From Sipunculus nudus (Eukaryota > Annelida > Sipuncula > Golfingiida > Sipunculidae): a stretch of 64,000 bases of DNA. How positions within the stretch are numbered: the first letter of the stretch is position 1; each line of letters begins with the position of its first letter. The notes beneath the pieces were generated by a model. That model was not told where the DNA came from. It ran no database searches and saw only the letters and a list, made by a program, of their open reading frames with translations. The stretch lies in the NCBI GenBank assembly GCA_026874595.1, contig CM049311.1, positions 12,987,676 to 13,051,675 on the forward strand, in the 5' to 3' direction. Shown piece after piece: positions 1-14,100 of the stretch. Both the position numbers and the translations under genes were made by a program.

Positions 1-1206
1 TATCTGCCAAAACAGGGTTTTGCTGATACTATGATTTCATGCTGGTTTTTTCGGCGCGTTCGTTTCTGGAGAACCCCTCTTAGACCCTTGGACAGATCTT
101 TCCGAAACCTGGCATGCTTATTCGCTCACCATTGATCTTGTACATAACAAAGATTAGTGGTGCAACCTGCAATCCTTTTCATGCAGTATGAATCTGGGTG
201 TCTCAATGATATCAGCCCATATCTCTGGAGTGGTTCAATGTATTGAGCTGAAATTGTGTATGTCCATAGTTCTGAATCTCTCCATCTTGTATTCGAGACT
301 CGTATATGTAAGGTGGGGGTTTATAGTCTTATATCGGTGACAATGTCAGTCTCATCTGAAATTACACTTTGCCTTCCTGGTCTTTCAGGCTTGTTCTTTC
401 TTATAGCTTTTCTCTGCTCCCTGGGAAGCATACAATCCAGGGGACAGAAGGTTAATTGTACTACATTTGCCTTACTCTAATGACCCATTCACTCCTGGGT
501 TCAGAGAGCACACCCTTGATGTAAAGACTTTGCTTAGGATTCTTAGCGCAGACGGTAGTCAGATCATGACGCAAACCCACAACCTTGCAGTGGCATGCAG
601 GGCCCTTAACCATTATGGCACTACATTCCACAATTATCACGCTCAACGCTCTGGTTGCGCCACCTACAATCATTTTTGTGTGGTGGCCATCCATGCATTT
701 GTCATCTGTTTGTCTTAGTGAACAGTTCAATGTATTGGGCTGAAATTGTGTATATCCATAGATCATGGATACCTCTCCTACTCAAGACTGGTGGTGCCAT
801 CTACAACCATTTTCATGTGACATCCATCTGTACGCTTGCCATGGGTAAAAAACACTCATATCTCAGGAGTAGATTGATGTATCAGCCTGAAATTCTGCAT
901 GTTTATCCATCTTAGATTGCTTTGTTGTGGACCACACAGGTGATGGCATCTGCCATCCTGTTTAAATAGAATACATCAATGCACGTTTCCTCAGTTGTGG
1001 ATTGGTGTCTTGGCCTGAAATATTGCATGTTGTATCAATCTGTAGATCTGTTTTTGGTGAAAATTACACATATATGAGGAGTTTGATTGGCATCACTGAA
1101 GCCAGAAATTTGGAGTTATGTTAGGAACATTCAATGCCCTACTTTACCCATGCCTCTGTGTTTTTGGGGATACATGTAGTCACTTGTTGACTGCTCGTAT
1201 TTTAGT
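1..1206 (+). mobile_element. HINE/Helentron-like element, GTATCCGCC family, copy 1 (oldest)
   Basis: It starts in the 5' terminal palindrome (TATCTGCCAAAACAGGGTTT) and ends with the hairpin-type 3' end (GTAGTCACTTGTTGACTGC) plus GTATTTTAG|TT. The core has degraded tandem units with ACTGGTGGTGCCATCT and a ctcatatct..gg.tt.g motif. It is far more diverged than the copies at 24.7 and 43.7 kb. It is interrupted at about 460-650 by what looks like a reversed tRNA-derived SINE. The window opens one or two bases inside its 5' end. Confidence 0.75.
463..650 (-). mobile_element. Possible tRNA-derived SINE inside the first element
   Basis: On the minus strand the sequence reads GCCATAATGGTTAAGGGC and then, about 30 bases on, GTTGTGGGTTTGCGTC, resembling RNA polymerase III A and B boxes with usual spacing. 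It has no counterpart in the other copies of the host element, so it looks inserted. Old and without a clear tail. Confidence 0.35.
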
Positions 1207-2039
1207 TTCCAATTGGTTTACATTTTAAGTTGATTAAATTGATGGAAAAATAACAGAAATGCTGTTGTGAATGTTCACTTTGGTTATCATCGTTAATTTA
1301 TGTCTCTTTCTCTGGAAAAATCTAGTGATCGGACTTGCTAGCAAGTCGGCAATCAAGGTGACTCATGTGGAATTTTTTTATCTGAACAATTGTTTATCCA
1401 AACAAAAACCCTTTCCCCATGAGCCTTTTGGATAAACGACACTTTACTGGATCTACATGAAAATTGTATGTTTCAGGTGATAAAATTAAAAAGACCTGTA
1501 TTATATCTTTAAAGGTGAGTTTCATATTAGAATCACAGGGATGTAGCTTATTTCATTCATCAAAACCTGCAAGGCTTGCTCACAGCACCCAGACACACAG
1601 ACAACTGTGGCACATAAATGTCTTTTGTCTGTATGCTCTTTAGAGCCTAATGATGTCATAAAGGCCTCAAAGAGGGCTGTTCTTAATGCTGTTATGAAAT
1701 CATGAGCCAATTGCAGCATGTGAGAGCATTTGAAATGTTTGTCATTGGATATTATACTGTAGGAAATAGCAGTAATTGTAAGTGATCACAAAATTAACTT
1801 GAAATTTTGGATACCATGCGGCTAATCTAAGGAAACTGCATGTACATTTTTGGTTTCCAGAGCCTGATGTACCCAGTATATGTCAGATTAGACTCTGTTA
1901 AAAGAAATTGCTGAAATATATGTGTACAGTGTTCTGATCACATCATTACATCTGTCATTTTCCTCTGGTGAGTATCTGGTTCTTGTTGTCTCATGTTTGA
2001 TATCTAGTTTCATGTTTATCTTTTTACTTTAACAATCAG
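1207..2039. other. Intron remainder, nothing recognised
   Basis: AT-rich intronic sequence between the first element and exon 1. No reading frame, repeat or RNA gene could be supported on either strand. Confidence 0.5.
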
Positions 2040-2176
2040 TGAGGGCAACAGGAGTGGCAACTAAGCAGAGGTTCAGATCTAGGACAGACAGTCTGTTGAA
2101 AGACCTGACACTGGAGCCACTGCCACGGAAGAAATCCAAAAGTGATCAAAGCAAAGCAAAGCTGTCTTCAATAATG
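2040..2176 (+). CDS. SETX: Helicase exon 1 (first visible)
   Basis: Acceptor is a T-rich tract ending in CAG at 2037-2039 and donor is GTAAGA at 2177. It carries two bases of a split codon plus 45 codons and ends in phase 0. The peptide is basic and contains PLPRKKSKSD, a plausible nuclear localisation signal. It is too short and unconserved to recognise alone. The call rests on phase agreement with exon 2 and on its matching composition. Confidence 0.7.
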
Positions 2177-5100
2177 GTAAGATGATTTCCACACTTTAGC
2201 CTAATAAGCGGCTTATTCCTGTAAAATCATAAAGGGACAGATTATTAGAGAGTCTTTATCTTAATATTAGCCTCATCTGAGATCACATATGAGGTAGGTC
2301 ATATATATGTGTTAATGCAGTGTTAACTATATATACCTACATTTATACACACATACATGTATGAATGTATGTGTTAGTTTCATATAAATCTATATATGGT
2401 TTATTGTAATGTTTTCATATTTAGAGTTATTTCTTTTATTATTAAACTCTAATATGAGCCACATTTCAAAGCATATTAATCATGTCACTGACCCAGTTTG
2501 TAAATTTTCAGTGGAAGTTTTTGTTTTTGAAATTGCATGAAATCTAGGAGTGATCCAGGGGAATAACACTCGTTAACCAGATGAATGATTAATGATTAAT
2601 TGTAAAATAAGAACAGCTGAAAGTTTATCATGCTTGTCTCTGTTTGTAGAAAAGTAAAAGACCAGATAAAAATGAGCCACCAGATCCAAGAGAGAAAGAA
2701 AGCACCACAGATAGAGATACAGCACAACAAAGTGTGCTACAGCTATCAGGACCTTCTGCCAGAGAGGGTGGATCAGAATCCAAAACTCTTAAAAGTACGG
2801 CTATCACTGTTGATAACATATCTAGCCTCCCTCAAACTGAAACAACTGGTACCTCGAAAGATAAAGAGGTTACTAAAGGTAAAATTACAAAACCTCCCGG
2901 TGAGACGAAGAAAAAGTCAGATAGAGAGAAACATTCCAGTGGGACTGATAGTGTTAAGTCTAAGGGGACTAATTCTGACAGAGAGCAGGTTAAAGTGAAA
3001 TCATCAGACTCAAGGATTAACGAATCTGATCATCAAAAAGGCGGTAGATCTGAGAAGACATCAGAGAAACATTCCAAGCACAAATCAAAGGGAGAAAAGT
3101 ACAGTAGAAGGAGTAAAGAGAGACAGAGCCATTCCACTACCAAGGTTAAACTTGGCGATAAGAAAATTACATCTGTGAGGACTGAACCTGCAGAAAAGGA
3201 AAATATGGGTAAATTTGCATTTGGTGACATATTGGACAATATGTTTGACCCAAATGCTGAAATCACAAACAGTCAAACAGTTCATGTTGCAAAGACAAAA
3301 ATGAAAAGTTCAACCCACTCTAAACCAAAGACTAGTGTACTGGACAACAAGGCAGCTAATATGGTAAATAATGGAATCTCCAGTAAAGATTATCCGATTA
3401 CACAAAATGTACCAGTGGAGCATAAAAATAAGTCTGTGGTCCCGACGACTTGTGTTGTAAATACAAGTACCATTGCCATGACAACCAGGACAGCTAGTCC
3501 TGTGACTGTGACAAACTCAATTTCATCGTACAATAGATGTAATTCAAGTTCCAGTTTAGCGGTGGTAGGTACATCTGTACATGATGTGACCCCTGGTGGC
3601 CAGATGACAAGTTCTGTGTCAGAGGACTTGAGGAATCGCAACTTTGACACGTTATTACGTGACCTCCTGTCATGGAATGCTAAGTGGTTATCAGAAGTAG
3701 GTAAGGACCTATATGATAGTTATAGTTTTCCTATACCATTGCTTTGCATATATCTGTTCCTTTTTTCATTTAAAATGTTTATACCTGTAAAATACACTGG
3801 AAAAAGTAAAAACCCCTTGATAAACCAAACAAACAATACATATTGGCTCTAAAGGAAAGTTGGACACTTATGAGGTAGAACATATCTAACAATACCTGTA
3901 AAACATGAAACTAAATCTTGAGGAATGCATTAACTGTTAAATTTGAGTTTTTACATATCAAGCAAGCCCTTATGTGATAATGTTATATAGTTTCCATTAA
4001 AAATATGTGTATATATCAGTCCTATTAATTCAAGCATCTTATAAATTAGCAAAGAGATTAGACTTTTAATAAATCAATAAACAAATTTTAATATAATATG
4101 TGTAGGTACCCTACCAGAACCAACAGAGTGGATAATACAAAAAAAAGAAATAGATACAGCTTGTGATGTATAGAATAAGACAACTGTGGTGAATATAGAT
4201 TTTTACACATGGATAGAATCAGTGTTTACAGGAGTACAATTTTTCTATAAATGAAAAATACCTACTCTTTAAGCATGGTTATATGATTATTTATTTTCTT
4301 TGTTTAATTTTATTTGACAGAGGAGTGTGGAGGAATGCCGCCAGCAATTGAGAACTTAGAGACATATCCTCTGCTGTTTTCCTACGAGACGTACACACAT
4401 TACTTTAATATTATGAAGCCTCTACTGCTGCTAGAGATCTGGGAATCAGTGAGTTTGTTCATGTTCTACTCAAGTGTACCTGACTAATGTATATTTCAAA
4501 ATCAGATGATGAGGCCTAAAAAATATCTTTGTTTCTGGTATCTGACTGAGTCCAAGGAAACTTAGAGAGTTCATAGATTGTTTAGGGGGTTTGAGCCACA
4601 CAGTACTGTTAAAACAAGTCACCCATGCCTTTCTTTCCTGCTAACGAGCACTGGTAAGTCTACGATATGATACAAATTGAGTTCATGTTTCCTACCTGTC
4701 ACTCAAAATTACCAATACAAAGAGTGTTGAGTTACAGGCTGAACTCAATGGGCAAACAGAAAATACATATATGGTGAATATAAGCAACATTTAAATTCAG
4801 TATATCAAATAGATGGAGTTTTCATTGTAAATACCCCCCCCCCCCCCGCTGAAAATCAGTTGATGTAACATTTTGGATTCTTTATAGAGTGATTGGCGAA
4901 AAATGTGAATTTTGAATTAAACTTATCACTTCCAGCTGGAATAATCACCTGGAATCCAATGTGTGAATAAACCTCTGAAGTTAAATCTATGTGAAAGCAT
5001 TAAAATTCAGTCTTAAAGTTATCTTCTAAAAAAAAAATCGTGCTCATATGTCATGTGTCACGTCACATCAAAAATAAATTTAACTAAATAAATTCCCTAC

Positions 5101-8100
5101 CCACCTATTCTAAATTTTCCAGCGCTGTAATCGGAACCAAAGACCTTTCTTGTTTTGTCCTAACCATTGTTATGGTTATTGAGGAAAATGTTTCATACCA
5201 GTATACAGCTCAGGTTTTATGGAAAATTTGGCAATATTGTGTGTATGTGATTACAAATAAAATACTGGATTATAGTATGTTATAGCCTAAGCTTTGGGGT
5301 AAGATATACATGCAAAGTGACAGTAAGGGATTTATAGCTGTTTATATGGAAATCCTGTGAGTTTCATTACTTTTTGAGTAATTTAACTGAATATAAAATT
5401 ACAAAATGTTACTTAAGTGTTAGTTCTTGATCTTTAATTGAAACATGGAAATTTCATGTTGAGAATACATAGTGAATCATCAGACGAATGTTTTTTATTT
5501 CAGCTGGTGAAGCAGTGGTCTGACGGAGGGAAGAACAAATTGAGTACGTTCCAGTGTGCCGTGCATCGACCAAATATGATTGGCAACAACCTCATGGTTT
5601 TGCCTCTTCAAGGTGACCAATATAAAATATATGTATTGGATTTAAATAACATGAGTATTACAATTTTTTTTCGATTTCAGTGGTAAAGAGAGGTCAGAGC
5701 GGGACACAAGCACAGAGTTTATAATTTTTGTGCCAGCTCCATCACTAACGTAAAAGATTGACAGATCATGAAGTTGATGGATGGTCCAGGCTTGATAGTC
5801 AAGATAGAAAAGATAGTGATGTAAGGGAATACATGGTGTAAACGATTTGATGCTGGCTCAGTAGCGTTTTAAATATTGCTTGGGATATGAGCATTACAAA
5901 ACATTATTACAAAAAAATGCTGCCAGCAAATAATTTTGTAATGAGTATGACGAAACATTATTACAAAATTATTTGCCGTCAGTCTTTATAGGTAGATAAC
6001 TTGGTACTGTAATGTGTATGATCAATGCTCATCCTTTTCAGACTGATTAACTTAAATATTAAAACCTGGTGACTGAAGATGTTTTATTTTGCCCTGACCA
6101 TACAACAAAATGCCAAAAATGCTTGAATTGAGAGCTGAAGCTTTTGACATTAGTGCAAAGACCAGTCTTGAAATTTAATGTATGAAACTATACACAAACA
6201 AAACATTGTATTACTTAAAATTTATTCTTTGACACAAAATTGATATCATATATGTTTTATCATTTATGTTTTTTCTCCAGATTATTTAAAGATTGTATAA
6301 AATGTAAAAGGGGCGACATTTTATTCTTCTGAAAGCACATATATGATTCCTATAGATGACTAAAGTTTCTTTGATGAACTACATTAATCTGACTTACTCA
6401 AATTGCGTAGATTTCTCCTTGTCCTCATATTTAAATCAACAGAATGGTGCACACTTGAATGAAATTATACTAAACTGTCTAAGTTTAAAAAACTTCATTA
6501 TTTCTAGCAAGAAATTCCTTTAATTATCTAGATCATGATTTTGCATCTTGCTTTGCTGATATTGTTTTTGGTGTAGAAACATTTGACTGCTTAATTTGTA
6601 TAGGTATTTTTAGATCAACATCTGGTATAATGTCATTTTCAATCTCCTCAAAGGTTTATTTGCTGTTTATTATGTATTTGTTATGTTCTCAATAAATTTA
6701 TTTCATAATTCAATGTGATACTCATTAGCATGAGACTATCTGTATGGTCGAATTAAAATTAATATTTTTAAACCATGTTCAAATTAAGATTTCTGTAATT
6801 TTAATCCTACTGTAACTGAGGACTTGGGTGTGGTCCTAAAAATTGGAATTTTGTACTAAACTTTGCAGATACATGTCCCCCAGCCACCATAATCTCTTCA
6901 CATTTTCCAATGAATGCTGACCTGAGAGTACTTTAGTGTCACTTATTTTAACACTGGCAGGTTTATCTCTCCCAGTTTTTTCTAAGCCATTCATGGGGGC
7001 TGCCATTTTGAATACACACTAAAACCCTGATGTCACAGCTTGCATGTTGAGATTATGGGTATAGCACTGGTAAATAAAATTTTTATAAAGACGTTTTTTA
7101 TTCCCTCCACAGCCATCCAAGGAAAGAATGACTCAAATAGCAGGTCCATCCGAGAAGCCGATCTGGTGATTTTGAAAATGGTTATCAATGATCCTTCACA
7201 GGAGGATGTGTATTATCCTGTGTTCGGTTATGTGGATTCAGTGAAAAGATCTCAGCGTCAGAGATATGGGGCAGAGCTCCATCCAGAATTGTGTAAGTTG
7301 AGGTGGCATCTCTTCCTGTAATGTCTTCATCTTAAATTGGTTGAATAGTCATTAGTTAATATTGATGTTAATAAGGGCCCTTCTTGACAGGCAGTGCCCT
7401 ATAGTGATCACCATGTCAGTCCATACATCCGTCCTTCTGTCAGTGACACTTTCTCTTGCGTGCGATAACTCAATAGCCACATACTTTAGCTTTTGCCAAA
7501 TTCACAGAGATGATTTGTACAAAGAGGGCTCCAGACCTATTGAATTACACACCTGTCAGGCCCAATGGCTGATTGTCTGTTGCATGTTATAACTCAACAA
7601 CAACATACTTCAGCTTTCCTAAATTCACAGGGATGATTGGTACATATGACGGCTCCAGACCTATTGAATAACACCCCTGTCGGGATTCCAATATGGCCAC
7701 CACAGCCCAGTCACTAATTTTCTTTTGCGCACCATAACTCCACAATGACATTTTTCAGCTTTCCCAAATTCGCAGGGATGATTGGTACATATGACGGCTC
7801 CAGACCTTTGGAATTACACACCTGAAAGAATTCCAATATGGCCACCACAGCCCAGTCACTGATTTTCTTTCGCCTGTGATATCTCAACAACAATAAGCTT
7901 TAGCTTTCCCAAATTCACAGGTATGATTGGTACCTAAAAGGGCTCCAGACCTATTGAATTACAGACCTGTAGGGATTCCAATATGGGACCACTTTAATGG
8001 TCCGTGTCTATATGTATGTCCCTTTGTATATTTGGTCAACCCCTTATTTTACAGAATATCCCCAAAACCCCTGCAGCTTTCTTCACACAATTTTTAGCTC

Positions 8101-11100
8101 AGCTGACTTTCAGTCATGCTGAGCTATAGCGATCACTCTTTGTCCATCGTCCGTCTGTCTACCTGTCTGTCCGTCTGTCTGTCCGTCTGTCCGTTAACCA
8201 GGCACAAATCGTAACCGCTGGACCTAGAATCTGGTAACTTGACATTTTGAGAGGTCCATGAAAAATCTCCTTGGAAACCAGAAATTAGGTCTCTGTTACC
8301 CATACCCTTTGAGCTATAGGGCCCAAAAGTACCCCCCAGAATAGTAAAAAATTTCATACAAAAACTTCAATATCTCATTAACTGCATCACTGATGGTCAT
8401 GATTTTGGCATACATATTGATCATGAGATGTTCCATCAGTTCCTGCAGACTGGTGGCGCCACCTGTATTTTTCGATTTTTTACGATTTTTTTTTCTCTAT
8501 TTTTGAGACTTAAAAATATGGACTTCTGTTAACAGGGCACAAATCATAAAGACTGGACCTAGAATTTTCATTCTTGACATTCTGAGAGACCTATGAAAAG
8601 TCTCCATGGAAACCAGAAATTAGGTCTCTGTTACCCATATCCTTTGACCAATGGGGCCCCAAAGTAACCCCCCCCCCCCCCCCCCCCCCTGATTAGTGAA
8701 AAATTTCATATAAAAACTTCAATATCTCATTAACTACATCACTGATGGTCATCAGTTTCGTCAGACTGGTGGCGCCACCTGTATTTTTTTATTTTTTACA
8801 ACTTTTTTCTCTATTTTTGAGACCTTTAAAAATGTGAACATCTGTTAACAGGGCACAAATTGTAACAACTGGACCTAGAATCTTCATTCTTGACATTCTG
8901 AGAGGCCTATGAAAAGTCTCCATAGAAACCAGAAATTAGGTCTCTGTTACCCATATCCTTTGAGCTATGGGTCCACAAAGTACCCCCCCAGAATAGTGAA
9001 AAATTTCATACAAAAACTTCAATATCTCATTAACTGCACCACTGATGGTCATAATTTTTGGCATACATATTGATCATGAGATGTTCCATCAGTTCCTGCA
9101 GACTGGTGGCGCCACCTGTATTTTTCGATTTTTTTTTACGAATTTTTTTCTCTATTTTTGAGACCTTTAATGATATGAACATCTGTTAACAGGGCACAAA
9201 TCATAACAACTGGACCTAGAATCTTCATTCTTTACACACAGGGAGATCCATGAAAAATCTCCATGGAAACCTGAAATTAGGTCTCTATTACCCATATCCA
9301 TTAAGTTGTATGGCTCCAAAATACCCCCCAGAATAATGAAAAATTTGATACAAAAACTCCAGTATCTCAATAACTACAACACTGATGCTCATGATTTTTG
9401 GCATACATATTGATCATGACGTGTTCCATCAGTTTCAGCAGACTTGGTGCGCCACCTCTATTTTTTTTCAAATTTCTACAAATTTTTTTCTCTATTTTTG
9501 AGACCTTTAAAGATGTGATTATCTGTCAACAGGGTACAAATTGTAACAACTGGACCTAGAATCTTCATTCTTGTCATGCAAGGAGGCCCATGAAAAGTGT
9601 CTGTGGAAACCTGAAATTAGGTCTCTGTTACCCATATCCTCCAAGCTATAGGACTCCAAAGTATCCCTCAGAATAATGGAAAATTTGGTACAAAAGCTGA
9701 AGTATCTGAGCAACTAATCCAGAGACCACCATGCTTCTTTGCATGGATATTGACCATTAAGTGTTTTTATTAGTTTCTGCAGACTGGTGGAGCCACCTGT
9801 ATTTGTTTTTAAAATTTTTCTCTCTATTTTTTAGATATATTAAAACAGACACAATCTCAGCCTGTTGGTTAATCTGTTTGATGCTTCAGTTGAATGGGTA
9901 TATACTACCATTCAGATGATAAAATTTCCTTTTACGAATCTCTTCACAGTCACTTGAGCGTCATGACCCATGGGTCACTTGTTTGATTTTGTGGTAGGTG
10001 GCACAACCTACATACACATTTCATTATGTAAACTAGCCCACCACTACTGGAAATGCAAGTCCTCTCAGGACCATTGGCTGACCACATCTAGTTAGTATTA
10101 ATATTGATATTTTTATCAGTATTAGACCCTATAAAGCATTTATTATTTTAAACTTGGTATATTATTCTTTATGTTGTATCTAGTGTTAAAATTGTCATTG
10201 AATTTCTAACAATATTTATAATCATTTAAAAATGAAATGTAAATTATTACTTAAACACTCAGAAAGAACCAGGCACTTTACTGTGTGCTCATATTTAGCA
10301 TGATGACAATACCAGAAAAGTATTTTTTTTAATATAAAATTGTTGGGCTATTTTTTTGTATTTATATTCAGATTTTATAATATTATTTAGCAAAGAAAGC
10401 TGCTGCCAGAGAGCTGGGATCCCAGGTCCTTGACATTTTGGTCAAGGTTAAGTACAGGAAATTGCCCTTGAAAGATGTCCTCATTGATGTTCAGGTAAGT
10501 CTCATTAATTTAATGAATAACGATGTAATTATTATTAAGTTTGTAAGGCCACGATCTTGATGATGAAAGTGCCATGACTGTTCAGATTACCATATATGTG
10601 TATAATGCATTCTCTGCAAGATCATTTGAATTTTCCCGTCTTAGACAGGACGTATTATGGTATACCCATAGTCCATTTGACCATTACTTTTGAGGTAACA
10701 ATGATAACTTAACAGTCCTTTGATTGATTTTCCAGTAACTCCCTTAAACTACTTACCAATAGATTATCTCACCGAAGTTCAATTCTAGGCAAAATCCTCA
10801 CCTATTTTATGAGGTTAGAGGTCACCAGGCGTCTTTGTGGTATTGCCCATTAACCTACTGGAAATATGATTGATATTGATAAATCCTATTAGAAATATTA
10901 ACTAAAATAATATCTCACCTTGGTACCATTCCCAGCAAAATCCATACATATTTAATGAGGTCAGATGTCATTTTTTGTTGGGCCCATGATAACTTACCAA
11001 AAAATCTCATGGATTTTCATAAAACTCGTATGAATATTTACGAGAGGAGTTTCTCACCTTTATTAAATTCTCAGAGAAATTCACACATATTTAATGAGGT

Positions 11101-14100
11101 CAGAGGCCACAAGACATACATTTGGTGTTGAGTCTATGACAATGGACAGCCTAATTGAAAAAAAAATCACTTGTTGATATCATCCAAGTCTTCAGATAAC
11201 ATGGGACCTGAGAGAATAAACGACAGGATAGGGGCAATGGCCACCTGACAGGTGAAGGTTCAGGCAGTATTAAAGCCCAAAATTAATCTTGCCATACACC
11301 TTACACATTGGTTATATGCTGCCCTCTTCTTCTGCTGAACAACCAATTGCTGTAGCACGGTTTGCTGGACTTCACCATCAGGATGCTGGCACTGGGCCAA
11401 GAATGAAATCAGACCAATGAGAAAGGGTTATCCCATTGTGTTTTTAAACTTGTTTGAGACAGGTCATACCCTACTCTAATTGGTTGGATTACATTCTCAG
11501 TCCTATTCCAGCTGCCTGGTGGTGAAACCCAGCCAACTCTGCCAAAGCAAGCAGTAGTTTTAATGAAAGGAGAATACAACTACTGAGCAAGAAGTGTACA
11601 AACCCAGTGCACCTTTAAGCATGCCACCCACTGGCGATTTTTATCTGCGACCAGTCTGCAACTATTTGTGACTAGCGTTTAGCGAGCAGTCACAAACCTG
11701 AGACCAGTCGCAGATACCCTGCAATTTTAGTTGCATTGCATCGTGTTGCAACAAAAATGCCAGTGGGTTGCAGGCTTTATATAATCAGTAACTCGCATAA
11801 CTGATACAATAACCTTCCTAACTATTGTATTATGCTCTTAATTCAAAATTTTTACTCTTATTTATCAGTTAGTTATAATAAAAATATTATATGTGCTGTG
11901 GGTCTCCACAAATATTTTGGGCAAATTAGGCTAGATATGTTGTACAGTTTTGGTGGAGAATAAATTAATAACATGCTGACTATTCCATTATTTATTATCA
12001 TTTCTTATTCCACTGGCATTTTATATAAAATGTATGGTTTTAGTTTATTGCATTTTAAACTTATAGATGTTGGCCTTAGAAATTTCTGAAAGTATTTCAT
12101 TAAAGTGCAGGTTTGAGAATTTTGTATTTCATGGCCATAAAGATCTGAATAGCATTAATAGTATAAGAAATACTGTGAAAATTGCATTGGTTTCTTGTGT
12201 GAACAGTGGTTTGTATTTAACATGAATGCAAATAAAACAAAACAGGAACAAAGTAAAATCATCTAGAAATCTAAAATATGTGTAAATCTGTTAACCTCTC
12301 TGTTTTATCTTTAGTACCTTCTTTTATCTATTTAATAATTATGTTCATTAAAATTACTTTTAACTTATCATAATGAATTATCAGGTGGCATCCCCTAATT
12401 CTGAGACAGAGGGACAGGTAATTACTCACTCCATAATATAAAGAGGGCACCTGCACTGTAGCACCACACTGAATGTCAATATCACGTGCATTTCAGAAAA
12501 TGTAGGGATTATATTTACATGTCAAGAATGGTGCAACCCTTTGCTAGAATATTGCAACTCTTCTCTTAATCATGTCAGTCTGTGTGGTTAGAGTAAATCG
12601 ATTTATAAATGGTTGCTGAAATGATCAGACTAAATTCCATTGTCTGCAAAACTGCACAAAAAAACCCTTATCACAGCATATATTACTCTCCAGCTTGGCT
12701 TTCAGGGTGACTGTGCCCTGAAACATTTCTTGTAGGATTGTGCAAATGCACAAAATACAAATGCACAAAACTCTTTGGCCTTTCACACAAATGCACAAAA
12801 TATAGGTCGGTCATGCAACTGCACAGAAAAAATAAGACTTGTCTTTGAATTTATTGGATAAACAAATATTATTGCAAAACATGAAATTTATTCACAGAAT
12901 TATTATTATTATATACCCGTCATATGACAGGAGTATTATGGTATTATTACCGTTCATCCATTAACTTTTAGTGTCGCAGGGATAACTTACCAGGGCTGAT
13001 GGATTTTCACAAAACTCACCATGACTACTTCCCAACAGATTATCTAGCCGAAATCTGATTATGGGCAAAATCCATGCATATTTTATAAGGTCAAGGGTCC
13101 CTAGGCTACTTTGTGGTGTCGCCGCAATAACTTTCAAAGAATATGAAGGATTTTGATTAAACACATCAGGAATGTTAATCAGTAAAATATCTCACCTTAG
13201 TTTGATTTCCAGGAAAATCCATGCATATTTAATAAGGTCATAGGTCATCATACTTTCAAGGCACTGTGGTGACTTAACAAAAACTTATGGATTTTCATGA
13301 AACTCATTATACATATTTACCAATATTGTTTCTCACCTGATTTACCTTCTCATCAAAATTCCTGCATATTTAATGAGGTCAGAGGTCACCAGATCCTCAA
13401 AGGGCGTATTATGCATGTTTGTGGTGCTCTTGTTTTATAGGTATTGCTTCATGAGAGAATATTCTGATACAGCCCTACTCCTTGTTAATTTGGTTTATGT
13501 ATATCACAGATCAATCTATGTTCAGAGGAGACAGCAATAGATGGTTATAGAGCTCTGGGTGGTAATGATACCAGGAGGAGGTCACTTTTTTTAGTAGCAT
13601 ACATTAATCAGTCATTTTGGACATTCTTTTTCATCATAATTTATCATTTTGTCATTTATGGGACATTAAAATACAGCAGATTTACAAAGAAGCCTCTTCA
13701 CTAATTATGAATGTCCATTTATTTACTCGTACTTTGCATGTTGAATATCTGTTTTAAAGTCATTAACAGCAAGTGTTGTCTTTCTTCAGCTCACAGTAAG
13801 TTTATTTTAAGGATATGCAGCATGCATCAAAATGTCTGAAAAATCATTAAATAAAACAACATGCCTTTATATCTAAAAGTCATGTTAATTATTTTCTTTG
13901 TGTTTAGTTATTTTAGAGAAAAGAGCATGATTTTTTTTGCATGCGTTATGAACATAGAGATAATTGAAAATAAAATTATGTTCTCTTGAATAAGTTTATA
14001 GAGGGAATGTTTTGGTGACCCTGTGTAAGATGAATAGAAGTTGTCATTAAGGAAAAAAAGCCCAGTGATATTCTTCAAGCTTTATTTGATTCAGTATTTT

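Noticed and set aside
461-766. Overlapping open frames on both strands of the first element
   Set aside because: They cover HINE core units and the SINE-like insertion. No codon-level conservation between units.
2734-3852. Apparent 372-residue stand-alone protein starting with Met at 2734
   Set aside because: The Met lies inside exon 2, the frame is open from the splice acceptor at 2650, and the part after 3700 follows a consensus donor. It is an exon plus read-through into the intron.
8133-9713. Similar minus-strand frames in tandem (GNRDLISGF..D.SW), like a repeated peptide gene
   Set aside because: They are translations of the satellite-like core units. The frame is interrupted in each unit and the same DNA unit is repeated in non-coding copies elsewhere.
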